Notes: generated by a model from the sequence alone, not told the origin. A stretch of DNA of 36,781 nucleotides from Lentzea indica (GCF_012184385.1 NZ_VSRL01000072.1:1-36781); one strand, 5' to 3'. Counted from the stretch's first letter, positions 7,892 to 15,537 are shown. Made by a program: numbers and translations.

Positions 7892-8899
7892 GTGACCGAT
7901 CAGGCCGACTTCGCTCTGACGATGCATCGCGTCGCCGTACCTGATCCGTCCTCGAACGCGTGCTGGTCGCCGTTCTCGGTGGCCAGCGCGCTCGCGCTGG
8001 CCCGCGAGGCCGCGCGCGGCGAGACCCGCACCGAGCTCGACGCGCTGTTGAAGGACTTCGACGCCGCCGACGCTCTGGACGTGCCCGAACTCGCGGTCGC
8101 GAACACGTTGTGGGCCGACGACGACCTGACCCTGAACCCGGACTTCTCGCTGACGTCCTCCGTGCGCCGCACGGCGTTCTCCGACCCGGCGACCGTCCGC
8201 AAGCTCGTCAACACCGACGTCGCCGAGACCACCCGCGGCCTCATCCCCGAACTGCTGGCGAGCCCGCCGCCACCGGACGCCGCGGCGATCATCGTGAACG
8301 CCCTGTACCTCAAGGTGGGCTGGCTGAACCCGTTCGCCGCCTGGGAGACCGCGGAGAAGCCGTTCCACGCGCCCAGCGGTGACGTGGACGTGCCGACCAT
8401 GAAGGTGATCGAGAAGTTCCGCTACGCCCGGCACGAGGGCTGGCAGACGATCGTGCTGCCCGCCGCGTCCGGCGTCGAGACCGTGGTCCTGCTGCCCGAC
8501 GAGTCACTGGAGCAGCCGCTCGACCCGTCGGTCCTCGAGGCCACCGGCCGGGTGAACCTGGAGCTGTCACTGCCCAAAGTGGACGTTCGGGAGAAGTTCC
8601 AGCTGAAGGGCGTTCTGGAACGGCTGGGAGTCCGGCGCATGTTCGCCAGGGACGCCGACTTCGGCGGGCTCTCGCCGGACGAGCGGCTGTTCGTCGACGA
8701 CGTGATCCACGAGGCCGTGCTGCGCCTGGACGAGGAGGGCCTCGAAGGCGCGGCGGCCACCGCCGTCACGTTCAGGACCGTGTCGCTCGAGATCCCGACG
8801 GAGCCGATCGTGGTCACCGTGGACCGGCCGTTCCTGCTGGCCGTCCGGCATGCACGGTCCGGCGCGATCTACTTCCTGGCGCAGGTTGCCCGTCCGTAA
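7892..8899 (+). CDS. Serpin (serine protease inhibitor)
   Basis: A 335-residue bacterial serpin. Family features in order are NACWSPFSVASALALAREAARGET (helix B region, about residues 22-45), AIIVNALYLKVGWLNPF (about 132-148), PTMKVIEKFRYA (168-179), LELSLPKVDVREKF (224-236) and the C-terminal DRPFLLAVRH...IYFLAQV. The hinge of the reactive centre loop is EEGLEGAAATA (residues 281-291). Counting from the hinge places P1-P1' at about Val297-Ser298, which would suggest an elastase-like target; this is inference. P14 is Leu284 instead of the usual Thr/Ser. No signal peptide is visible, so it is probably intracellular. The GTG start has AGGAG 6 bases upstream. Confidence 0.92.
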   Translation: MTDQADFALTMHRVAVPDPSSNACWSPFSVASALALAREAARGETRTELDALLKDFDAADALDVPELAVANTLWADDDLTLNPDFSLTSSVRRTAFSDPATVRKLVNTDVAETTRGLIPELLASPPPPDAAAIIVNALYLKVGWLNPFAAWETAEKPFHAPSGDVDVPTMKVIEKFRYARHEGWQTIVLPAASGVETVVLLPDESLEQPLDPSVLEATGRVNLELSLPKVDVREKFQLKGVLERLGVRRMFARDADFGGLSPDERLFVDDVIHEAVLRLDEEGLEGAAATAVTFRTVSLEIPTEPIVVTVDRPFLLAVRHARSGAIYFLAQVARP

Positions 8900-8947
8900 C
8901 CATTTCCGGGACCATTCGCCCTGAAGGGCGAGCGTTTCGCGCGGCGA

Positions 8948-8981
8948 GATCATGATCATGGCTTTACCGTTCCCGGTATGA
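8948..8981 (+). promoter_or_regulatory. Overlapping palindromes and a mini-ORF before the DUF5753 gene
   Basis: GATCATGATC (8948-8957) and CATGATCATG (8951-8960) are overlapping perfect palindromes. The ATGs inside open a 7- or 9-codon reading frame (MIMALPFPV) that ends in TGA at 8979-8981, overlapping the DUF5753 ATG as ATGA. The mini-ORF holds a TTA leucine codon, rare in actinomycetes. It could be a leader peptide or coincidence. Confidence 0.3.
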
Positions 8982-9496
8982 CCCAGCACGGTGCCGGCGA
9001 GCAGCTCGTCGTGCTCGCCGCGGCGGGCGCCACGCGGATCACCTGCTTCAGCGGCGTCACCATTCCTGTTCTCCTCAGGACGGAGTGCTACTCGAAGGCG
9101 CTGGCCAGCGCGCTGGGTCTCACGCCGTCGCCCGACCTGCAGCGCGACGGCGTGCTGCCGCAGTGCGTGTTCTTCATCCACGAGTACGCGCTGCGCACCG
9201 TGGTCGGGAACGACCGGCTGATGGAGGACCAGGTCCTGCACCTGCTGTTCCACGCGCCGTCGATCAGGATCGTGCCGGCCAGCGCCGGCGGGGCGGCGGC
9301 GGTCGGGATGGACTACGCGCTGATCCAGTACGAGCACGAACCGCCGCTCGTCTACCTCTCGAACTGGGCGCTCGTCAGCGACGCGGCGACCGTGGAACGG
9401 GCCGTGCTGATCTTCCAGCGCATGCACGTCGTCGCGCTCGACAACGAGCGGTCCCGTGATCTGCTGATGGAGTACGTGGCGGTGTACGACCGTTAG
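8978..9496 (+). CDS. Stand-alone DUF5753 (Scr1-type) protein without HTH
   Basis: A 172-residue protein that matches the DUF5753 domain found C-terminal to an XRE helix-turn-helix in actinobacterial Scr1-type regulators. Visible hallmarks are PVLLRTECYSKALA (the LLQTxxYA motif), CVFFIHEYALRTVVGNDRLMEDQVLHLL, IRIVPASAG, and a final YLSN...VSDAATVERAVLIFQRM. The usual N-terminal DNA-binding domain is absent and no HTH-like sequence precedes the ATG in frame. It may sense a ligand or partner, or modulate a separately encoded XRE protein. Its stop overlaps the convergent 59-residue gene by 4 bases. Confidence 0.75.
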   Translation: MTQHGAGEQLVVLAAAGATRITCFSGVTIPVLLRTECYSKALASALGLTPSPDLQRDGVLPQCVFFIHEYALRTVVGNDRLMEDQVLHLLFHAPSIRIVPASAGGAAAVGMDYALIQYEHEPPLVYLSNWALVSDAATVERAVLIFQRMHVVALDNERSRDLLMEYVAVYDR

Positions 9497-9672
9497 TTCG
9501 GCGTGTTGCGGCGCAGGAAGAGACGCATGCCGTCCTCGCCGGGCAGCGCACACAGCAGCAGTCGGACGTTCTGGTGACGCACCGGCACCGCGCACGAGTC
9601 GCCCGCCAGCAATGTCCCCGCCAGCAGGCCGGCCGACTCGTGATCGATCTCCAGCACGAAGTCGTTGCTCAT
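9493..9672 (-). CDS. Small hypothetical protein (59 aa)
   Basis: A 59-residue protein, MSNDFVLEIDHESAGLLAG at its start and RLFLRRNTPN at its end. It has an acidic head, an alternating hydrophobic middle and two cysteines. Codon use is typical of the window (G/C at third positions). It overlaps the convergent DUF5753 gene by 4 bases and diverges from the ECF41-driven decarboxylase gene, 82 bases away. The family is not recognised. DUF5753-type loci often carry small partner genes, so a functional pair with its neighbour is possible, but this is only inference from position. Confidence 0.55.
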   Translation of the reverse strand: MSNDFVLEIDHESAGLLAGTLLAGDSCAVPVRHQNVRLLLCALPGEDGMRLFLRRNTPN

Positions 9673-9719
9673 GGATGGACCCTATGAGCTGGCCGCCTCG
9701 CAACCCAGTCACCCAAAGG

Positions 9720-9746
9720 TGTCACATTCTGGCCAGCCACCCCGTC
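9720..9746 (+). promoter_or_regulatory. ECF41-type sigma factor promoter
   Basis: TGTCACA at 9720-9726 and CGTC at 9743-9746 are separated by exactly 16 bases, which is the published ECF41 promoter arrangement as I recall it. The promoter lies just before the carboxymuconolactone decarboxylase gene, the typical ECF41 target class. An ECF41 sigma factor is encoded at 11154-12017. Transcription would start near 9752-9755, so the message is probably leaderless. Confidence 0.75.
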
Positions 9747-9754
9747 CAATGAGC

Positions 9755-10324
9755 ATGACGAGGATCAAGGGAATCACGAAGAAGGACGCGGGCCTGCTCA
9801 TCAAGGCCGTGTACTGGTTCGCGCGGCGCGAGTTCGGCGCGGTGCCGGAGCCCGTCACGGTGACGGCGCACCACCCGAAGTTGCTGCTCGCGAGCGGCCG
9901 GCACGAACTCGCGGTCAAGAAGGCCGTGAAGAGTTCTGCGCACGGGCCGTTGTTCGAGCTCTGCGTCTACCGGACGGCGGTGAAGCTCGGCTGCTCGTGG
10001 TGCGTGGACTTCGGCGCGATGCTGATGAAGCACGAGGGCCTCGACATCGAACGGCTCAAGCACATCGACTCGTACGCCACGTCAGCGCTCTTCACCGATC
10101 TCGAACGCAAGGCGCTGGCGTACGCCGACGCGATGACCGACACGCCCGTCAGCGTCACCGACGAGCAGGTCGCCGAGCTGGAGAAGCTGCTGGGGCGCAA
10201 GGAACTCGTCGCGCTGACCTACGAGATCGCACTGGAGAACCAGCGAGCGCGGTTCAACAGCGCCTTCGCAATCTTGGACCAGGGATTCACCAGCGGCGAC
10301 GCTTGCCGCGTACCGGCAAACTAG
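9755..10324 (+). CDS. Carboxymuconolactone decarboxylase / AhpD-like protein, ECF41 target
   Basis: A 189-residue helical protein of the CMD family. The redox motif C-S-W-C is at residues 80-83, inside LFELCVYRTAVKLGCSWCVDFGA, and is followed by FTDLERKALAYADAMTDTP and a C-terminal ENQRARFNSAFAI typical of the family. Members are decarboxylases or thiol peroxidases (AhpD); the CxxC suggests a redox role. The second ATG, at 9755, is chosen because the ECF41 -10 box ends at 9746, which places the transcription start at or next to this codon; an ATG at 9749 is also in frame. The methyltransferase gene follows 4 bases downstream and is likely cotranscribed. Confidence 0.88.
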   Translation: MTRIKGITKKDAGLLIKAVYWFARREFGAVPEPVTVTAHHPKLLLASGRHELAVKKAVKSSAHGPLFELCVYRTAVKLGCSWCVDFGAMLMKHEGLDIERLKHIDSYATSALFTDLERKALAYADAMTDTPVSVTDEQVAELEKLLGRKELVALTYEIALENQRARFNSAFAILDQGFTSGDACRVPAN

Positions 10325-10328
10325 AGGC

Positions 10329-11141
10329 GTGGAGAAGATCACCCTCACGGGGGCGCAGGAGACCATGCTCGCCACGTTGTACGGCCGGGCGCTCGACAGC
10401 GAGCGCCCCACCTCCGTGCTGCACGACGACGAGGCGAAACGCGCGGTCGACCGCATCGACTACGACTTCGGCAAGACCGGGATGACCACGACGACGGCGG
10501 TCGGTGTCGCCATCCGCGCGAGAGTGCTCGACGACTGGACTCGCGAGTTCCTCCAGCGCACGCCGTCCTGCACGGTGCTGCACCTGGCCTGCGGCCTGGA
10601 CACCCGCGCGCATCGGCTCGAACGACCCGACACCGTGCGGTGGATCGACGTCGACATGCCGGACGTCGTCGCGTTGCGGCACAAGCTCTTGCCGCCGCCT
10701 CAAGGCGACTACCGGCTCGTGGCGTCGTCGGTCACCGAGGACGCGTGGCTCACCGACGTGCCCGCCGACCGCCCGGCCGTGGCGGTGTTCGAGGGCCTGT
10801 CGATGTACCTCACGCAGGAGGAGGGGCACGCGTTGATCCGGCGGATCACCAGCCGGTTCACCCACGGCGAGCTGCTGTTCGACGTCTACGGCTCGTGGGG
10901 GATCAAGCTGCAGAAGCTCGTTCCCGCCGTGCGCAACGCCGGTGCGACTTTGCACTGGGGCGTCGACGATCCTGGCGAGATCGAGGCGCTGCACCCCGGA
11001 CTGACCACTGTGGACGCTTGGCGCAGCGTGGACCTGCCGCACCTGGACGCGTTGCCCAGGTCCGGCAGGATCCAGATGAAGGTCGTCAGCTCCATCCCCA
11101 AGCTCCGCGATGTGGGGAAGGTGCTGCGACTGCGCTGGTGA
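10329..11141 (+). CDS. LCM-family class I SAM-dependent O-methyltransferase
   Basis: A 270-residue protein related to leucine carboxyl methyltransferases and the TcmP-type polyketide O-methyltransferases. The SAM-binding glycine motif is VLHLACGLDTRAHRL (about residues 78-92), followed by the acidic strand end WIDVDMPDVVALRHKLLP that holds the ribose. Further support comes from FEGLSMYLTQEEGHALI, characteristic of the family. The acceptor substrate is unknown. The GTG start is 4 bases after the decarboxylase stop, so it is probably part of the ECF41-controlled transcript. The ECF41 sigma factor gene converges from the other side 12 bases away. Confidence 0.88.
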   Translation: MEKITLTGAQETMLATLYGRALDSERPTSVLHDDEAKRAVDRIDYDFGKTGMTTTTAVGVAIRARVLDDWTREFLQRTPSCTVLHLACGLDTRAHRLERPDTVRWIDVDMPDVVALRHKLLPPPQGDYRLVASSVTEDAWLTDVPADRPAVAVFEGLSMYLTQEEGHALIRRITSRFTHGELLFDVYGSWGIKLQKLVPAVRNAGATLHWGVDDPGEIEALHPGLTTVDAWRSVDLPHLDALPRSGRIQMKVVSSIPKLRDVGKVLRLRW

Positions 11142-11153
11142 GTCAGGAGCCGG

Positions 11154-12017
11154 TCAGAGCTCCACGTGGCCGAGCTTGTCCGGGTTCGCGATGTCGTAGA
11201 CGGCGAGGATCTTGCCCTCGTGCACGGTGAACGTGGTGACGCGGGCCGCCATCTCGCCCTGCGCCGCCATGACCATGCCGAGGTCGCCGTTGACGAGGGC
11301 CGGGGTCATCGCCGGGAAGAAGCCGTACTTGCGGAGGAGACCGAAGAAGAAGCGGGCGACCTTGTCTGCGCCGGTGACCGTCTGAACCGCGGTGCGCACC
11401 TTGCCGCCGCCGTCGCCGATCATCACCGCGTCCGGGTGCAGCAGGCCCAGCACCGCCTCGACGTCGCCGCTCGACATGGCCTGGACGAACTTCTCCAGCA
11501 CCTCCTGCTGCTCGGCCAGCGCCGCACGGGGCGGTGGTGCCGAGCCGGTCACCGTTTTGCGGGCCCTGGACGCGTGCTGCCGGGCCGCCGCCTCCGAGAC
11601 GCCCAGCACGTCCGCGATCTCGCTGAACGGCATGCCGAACGCGTCGTGCAGCACGAACGCCACGCGCTGGTCGGGCGTGAGCTTGTCGAGCACCACCAGC
11701 GCCGCCATCCGCACGCCGTCCGACCGCACCACGCTCGCCAGCGGATCGTCGTCCTCGCTGGTCGTGACCAGCGGCTCCGGCAGCCACGAGCCCACGTACG
11801 TCTCGCGGCGCACGGCGGCGGAACGCAGGCGGTCCAAGCAGATCCGGCTCACCACGGTCGTGAGCCAGCCACGCACGTCCTTGATGCCCTGCGCCTTCGC
11901 GAACCGGGGCCACGCCTCCTGCACGGCGTCCTCGGCGTCGGCGACGCTGCCGGTCAGCCGGTAGGCGACACCGATCAGGTGCGTTCGATGGAGTCCGAAG
12001 TCGTCGGCCGTGGTCAC
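11154..12017 (-). CDS. ECF41 (SigJ-type) RNA polymerase sigma factor with SnoaL-like C-terminal domain
   Basis: A 287-residue sigma factor. Sigma region 2 is HRTHLIGVAYRLTGSVADAEDAVQEAWPRF (about residues 9-38), region 4 is LDKLTPDQRVAFVLHDAFGMPFSEIADVLGVSEAAARQHASRAR (about 110-155). The linker carries LPEPLV, the ECF41 signature, and the fused SnoaL_2-like domain (about 168-280) ends with NPDKL, the other ECF41 signature. In this group the fused domain replaces a separate anti-sigma factor. Its likely target is the decarboxylase-methyltransferase pair starting at 9755, which has the matching promoter. The GTG start at 12015-12017 lies 35 bases from the divergent dnaG start. Confidence 0.92.
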   Translation of the reverse strand: MTTADDFGLHRTHLIGVAYRLTGSVADAEDAVQEAWPRFAKAQGIKDVRGWLTTVVSRICLDRLRSAAVRRETYVGSWLPEPLVTTSEDDDPLASVVRSDGVRMAALVVLDKLTPDQRVAFVLHDAFGMPFSEIADVLGVSEAAARQHASRARKTVTGSAPPPRAALAEQQEVLEKFVQAMSSGDVEAVLGLLHPDAVMIGDGGGKVRTAVQTVTGADKVARFFFGLLRKYGFFPAMTPALVNGDLGMVMAAQGEMAARVTTFTVHEGKILAVYDIANPDKLGHVEL

Positions 12018-12019
12018 GG

Positions 12020-12045
12020 TTGGCAGTTTGCCAGGGGATTAGACT
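12020..12045. promoter_or_regulatory. Shared dnaG/sigma-factor intergenic region with palindrome
   Basis: TGGCA-GTT-TGCCA at 12021-12033 is a perfect inverted repeat in the 35-base gap between the divergent starts. TAGACT at 12040-12045 is a good -10 box for dnaG and would start transcription at or next to its GTG (12053), giving a leaderless message. The palindrome could be an operator for either gene. Confidence 0.4.
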
Positions 12046-12052
12046 CGGGGAC

Positions 12053-13942
12053 GTGGCAGGACGCATCAGGGAGAGCGACATCGCGTTGGTGCGTGAGCGC
12101 AGCCGGATCGACGAGGTCGTCGGTGACCACGTGTCGCTGAAGAGGGCAGGCGGGGGCGCGCTCAAGGGGTTGTGTCCCTTCCACGACGAGAAGACACCTT
12201 CGTTCAACGTGCGCCCGTCGCACGGCACGTTCCACTGCTTCGGCTGCGGTGAGGGCGGCGACGTGATCGCCTTCGTGATGAAGGTCGAGCACCTGTCGTT
12301 CGTGGAGTCCGTCGAGCGGCTCGCGGACCGTGCGGGCATCCAGCTGACCTACGAGGGCGGCGGCGTCACGATCCAGCGCGACCGTGGCACGCGCAGCAGG
12401 CTCATCGAGGCGCACAAGGCGGCCGCCGAGTTCTACGCCGAGCAGCTCGCCACCCCGGAGGCGCAGGCGGCACGGGAGTTCCTGGCCGAGCGCGGATTCG
12501 ACGAGGCAGCGGCGCGCCAGTTCGGCTGCGGTTTCGCGCCCGGCGGCTGGGACAAGCTCACCAAGTACCTGCTCAGCCGTGGTTTCGAGCTCACAGAGCT
12601 GATCAAGTCGCAGCTCACCAAGGAGGGCCGCCAGGGCCCGATCGACAGGTTCCACCGCCGGCTGCTCTGGCCGATCAAGGACATCGGTGGCGAGGTCGTC
12701 GGGTTCGGTGCGCGGCGGATCTTCGACGACGACCCGATCCAGGCGAAGTACCTCAACACCAGCGAGTCGATGATCTACAAGAAGTCGCAGGTGCTGTTCG
12801 GGCTCGACCAGGCCAAGCGGGAGATCGCCAAGCGCAAGCAGGCGGTCATCGTCGAGGGTTACACCGACGTGATGGCGATGCACCTGGCCGGCGTGCCGAC
12901 GGCGGTCGCGTCGTGCGGCACGGCGTTCGGCACCGACCACATGAACGTGCTGCGCAGGCTATTGATCGACGACGACGTGAACGGCGAGGTCATCTTCACC
13001 TTCGACGGCGACGAGGCAGGCCAGAAGGCAGCGCTGAAGGCGTTCGACGGTGAGCAGCAGTTCTCCGCGCAGACTTACATCGCGGTGGCGCCGGACGGCA
13101 TGGACCCGTGCGAGCTGCGGCAGGCCAAGGGAGACGTCGCCGTGCGCGACCTGGTGGCGCGGCGCACGCCGTTGATCGAGTTCGCGATCAAGGCGCAGCT
13201 CAAGGCGTACGACCTCGACTCCGTCGACGGGCGCGTCGAGGCGCTGAAGAAGATGGTGCCGTTCGTCGCGCAGATCAAGGACCGCGCCAAGCGGGACGGC
13301 TACGCGACGCGGCTGGCGTGGTGGGTCGGCTGGGACGACGAGGCCATGGTCGTGCGGCGGGTCCGCCAGGTCTCCGGCGGCAAGACGCCCGCCGTCGCCG
13401 CTCAACGCGTCGACCCGAACCAGATGGCGCTGGGCGTGGAGGTCGACGGTCCGCCTCGGCCGAACCCGCGCGACCCGCGGCTGGTGCCCGAACGCGAGGT
13501 GCTCAAGGTCGCGCTGCGGCTGCCCGAGTACGCGGGGCCGTTGTACGACTCGTTGCCCGACGAGGCGTTCACCGATCCCGCCTACGTGGCGCTGCACCGC
13601 GCGATCCGTGCCGCCGGTGGCGCGTCCTCCGGCCTCGCGGGCTCGGTGTACCTGGACGCGATCTCGCAGGCGTGCTCGCACGCGTCGGTGCGGTCGGTGC
13701 TGACCGAGCTCGCGGTGGAACCGTTGACCGTCAAGCAGAACGACGAGTTCCGTTACGCGTCGATGGTGATCGCGCGGCTGCAGGAGGTGCAGGTCGGCAG
13801 GCAGGTCGAGGACGTGAAGTCGCGGCTGCGGCGGCTCTCCCCGATCAAGGACGCCGACGAGTACCGGGCGCTGTGGGGCGACCTGGTGGCGTTGGAGGAG
13901 TACCGCAAGGCGCTCCTGCAGCAGAGCGCTGGAGTGCTGTAG
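12053..13942 (+). CDS. dnaG: DNA primase
   Basis: A 629-residue primase that makes RNA primers at the replication fork. The N-terminal CHC2 zinc finger is visible as CPFHDEKTPSFNVRPSHGTFHCFGCGEGG (about residues 39-67). The TOPRIM catalytic core includes VIVEGYTDVMAMH (about 264-276), the FDGDEAGQKAA acidic motif (about 319-329) and the preceding KYLNTSES motif. The C-terminal part (about 480-629) is the DnaB-helicase-interacting domain. The length is normal for actinobacteria. GTG at 12053 (VAGRIRESDIALVRERSRID) is chosen by family alignment and the -10 box just before it. The stop overlaps the next gene in TAGTG. Confidence 0.96.
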   Translation: MAGRIRESDIALVRERSRIDEVVGDHVSLKRAGGGALKGLCPFHDEKTPSFNVRPSHGTFHCFGCGEGGDVIAFVMKVEHLSFVESVERLADRAGIQLTYEGGGVTIQRDRGTRSRLIEAHKAAAEFYAEQLATPEAQAAREFLAERGFDEAAARQFGCGFAPGGWDKLTKYLLSRGFELTELIKSQLTKEGRQGPIDRFHRRLLWPIKDIGGEVVGFGARRIFDDDPIQAKYLNTSESMIYKKSQVLFGLDQAKREIAKRKQAVIVEGYTDVMAMHLAGVPTAVASCGTAFGTDHMNVLRRLLIDDDVNGEVIFTFDGDEAGQKAALKAFDGEQQFSAQTYIAVAPDGMDPCELRQAKGDVAVRDLVARRTPLIEFAIKAQLKAYDLDSVDGRVEALKKMVPFVAQIKDRAKRDGYATRLAWWVGWDDEAMVVRRVRQVSGGKTPAVAAQRVDPNQMALGVEVDGPPRPNPRDPRLVPEREVLKVALRLPEYAGPLYDSLPDEAFTDPAYVALHRAIRAAGGASSGLAGSVYLDAISQACSHASVRSVLTELAVEPLTVKQNDEFRYASMVIARLQEVQVGRQVEDVKSRLRRLSPIKDADEYRALWGDLVALEEYRKALLQQSAGVL

Positions 13943-14436
13943 TGGGGCTGTTCCGCCGGTTGTTCGGCTCTGGTGCGCCGGACGGGTTCACCGGCACGTT
14001 GGAGCCGGACGAGACCGTGGTCGCCTTCGCGGCCGTGCAGGGTGGCGGTCACCTCGTGGCGACCTCGCTCGGGCTGTGGGTGCCGGGGCCGCGCAGGATC
14101 GGCTGGCACCTGATCAGCAAGGTGAGGTGGGAAGGCGCGCTGCGGGTGGTGGAGGCCCAGGAGGCTTCGACAGAAGGTCCTGTCGTGCTCCTGGAAGACC
14201 TTCCCGCGCAACGGTTCGCGCTGGACGATCCCGGTCGCGTGCTGCGGGCGATCAGCCAGCGCGTCGAGGGATCGATCCGTGTGCGCGAACGTGTCGAGTC
14301 GCCCGGCGTGTGGATCGTGCAGCGCAAGGTTCCCGGCCGTGACGGCGTCGTCTGGCAGGCACGCGGGGACGCCGGGGTGGATCTCGCGGACGTGCGTGCG
14401 GCGGTGACGGCGTTCGCCGAGGGGCTGACGCGCTAG
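13942..14436 (+). CDS. Conserved hypothetical protein downstream of dnaG
   Basis: A 164-residue protein with an N-terminal VGLFRRLFGS and a beta-rich body (ETVVAFAAVQGGGHLVATSLGLWVPGPRRIGWHLISKVRWEG), a pattern like PH-domain-type or small beta-barrel proteins. It has no catalytic motif and no membrane segment. The GTG start overlaps the dnaG stop by one base (TAGTG), so it is translationally coupled to primase. A similar small gene follows dnaG in many actinomycetes, as far as I recall. Function unknown. Confidence 0.75.
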   Translation: MGLFRRLFGSGAPDGFTGTLEPDETVVAFAAVQGGGHLVATSLGLWVPGPRRIGWHLISKVRWEGALRVVEAQEASTEGPVVLLEDLPAQRFALDDPGRVLRAISQRVEGSIRVRERVESPGVWIVQRKVPGRDGVVWQARGDAGVDLADVRAAVTAFAEGLTR

Positions 14437-14452
14437 CAGTACGTGTGTACTG
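14437..14452. promoter_or_regulatory. Perfect inverted repeat, candidate operator
   Basis: CAGTAC-GTGT-GTACTG is a perfect 6+4+6 inverted repeat immediately after the previous stop and 8 bases before the methyltransferase ATG. TACTGT within it could serve as the -10 of a leaderless promoter, so a bound regulator would block transcription directly. Confidence 0.5.
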
Positions 14453-14460
14453 TTAGTCGT

Positions 14461-15201
14461 ATGTGGGATCCGGCGCAGTATCTGGCCTTCGCCGATCACC
14501 GGGCGCGGCCGTTCTACGAGCTTGTGGCGCGCGTGGGGGCCGAGTCCCCGCGCCGCGTGGTCGATGTGGGCTGTGGGCCCGGAAATCTGACCGTGTCGCT
14601 GTCCTCGCGGTGGCCCTCCGCGGTCGTCGAGGCGTTCGACTCGTCCTCTGAGATGGTCGAAGCCGCCCGTGCCGCGGGTGTTGATGCGCGCGTGGACGAC
14701 GTGACCACGTGGGAACCGTTGCCGGACACCGATGTCGTGGTGTCCAACGCGGTGCTGCAGTGGGTCGCGTCACATCCCTCGATCGTGGAGAAGTGGGCCA
14801 CGACGCTGCCATCCGGTGCGTGGCTGGCGTTTCAGGTGCCTGGCAACCACTCCGACGCGTCGCACCGGCTGATCCGCGAGGTCGCCGGACCGTCGTTGGC
14901 CCACGTCTTCCGTGCCGAGAAGCCCGTGCTGGACCCCGTGGAGTACGCGGAGCTGCTGGCAGGCTGTTCCTCTGTGGACGCCTGGGAGACCACGTACGTG
15001 CAGCGGCTGTCCGGACCGGATCCCGTGCTCGAATGGGTAACTGGCACGGCTTTGCGGCCGGTGCGCGCGGCACTGTCCTCATCGGACTGGGAGTCGTACG
15101 TCGCGGAACTGGCGCCGCGGCTGCGCGAGGCGTACCCGCAACGGACCGACGGCACGACGTGGTTCCCCTTCAGGCGGATCTTCGTGGTGGCGCAGGTGTG
15201 A
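14461..15201 (+). CDS. Trans-aconitate 2-methyltransferase-like SAM methyltransferase
   Basis: A 246-residue class I methyltransferase resembling Tam, which methylates trans-aconitate. It opens with MWDPAQYLAFADHRARPFYEL, a Tam hallmark. The SAM site is RVVDVGCGPGNLTVSL (about residues 32-47), the acidic residue EAFDSS follows, and VVSNAVLQWV (about 92-101) is the post-motif strand. The C-terminal ends PQRTDGTTWFPFRRIFVVAQ, also Tam-like. The ATG at 14461 gives the natural N-terminus. It is preceded by a perfect inverted repeat, which suggests specific control. Substrate assignment is by family similarity. Confidence 0.85.
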   Translation: MWDPAQYLAFADHRARPFYELVARVGAESPRRVVDVGCGPGNLTVSLSSRWPSAVVEAFDSSSEMVEAARAAGVDARVDDVTTWEPLPDTDVVVSNAVLQWVASHPSIVEKWATTLPSGAWLAFQVPGNHSDASHRLIREVAGPSLAHVFRAEKPVLDPVEYAELLAGCSSVDAWETTYVQRLSGPDPVLEWVTGTALRPVRAALSSSDWESYVAELAPRLREAYPQRTDGTTWFPFRRIFVVAQV

Positions 15202-15207
15202 AGATCG

Positions 15208-15477
15208 TCACGCCCGCGGGGTGACCGGGCGTCCGTTGGCCTCCTCGTGGTGCCGCCACGGAGCCTTCTCTGCGGCCTTTTCCGCAGCGTCCGCCGCCAG
15301 GTCTTTTGCCTGGTGAGCCGCCTCGAACGCCTTGTCCTTGGCCTGGCTCGCGGTCCTGCGCACCGTCGGGTTCTCGACGACGCGGTGCCAGAGGCGCACG
15401 ATCTGGTCGTACCGCTCCCGTCCGGCCTTGGCGCCGAGCACGTAGCCGATCGCCGCACCGACCAAGATGCCCTTCAT
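15208..15477 (-). CDS. YtxH-like small protein with glycine-zipper membrane anchor
   Basis: An 89-residue protein. A glycine-rich membrane-associating N-terminus (MKGILVGAAIGYVLGAKAGRERYDQI) is followed by a highly charged, alanine-rich helix with repeated AKD/AAEKAAEKA units, probably a coiled coil. This layout is shared by YtxH-type stress proteins of actinobacteria. No enzymatic function is expected. It converges on the Tam-like methyltransferase gene with a 6-base gap. The ATG at 15475-15477 has a GGAG run upstream on its strand. Confidence 0.75.
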   Translation of the reverse strand: MKGILVGAAIGYVLGAKAGRERYDQIVRLWHRVVENPTVRRTASQAKDKAFEAAHQAKDLAADAAEKAAEKAPWRHHEEANGRPVTPRA

Positions 15478-15537
15478 GCGGGTCTCCTCTCACATCGTGC
15501 CTGGTCAGGGCCCATTCTGTCGCAAAGTGGGGGGTGG

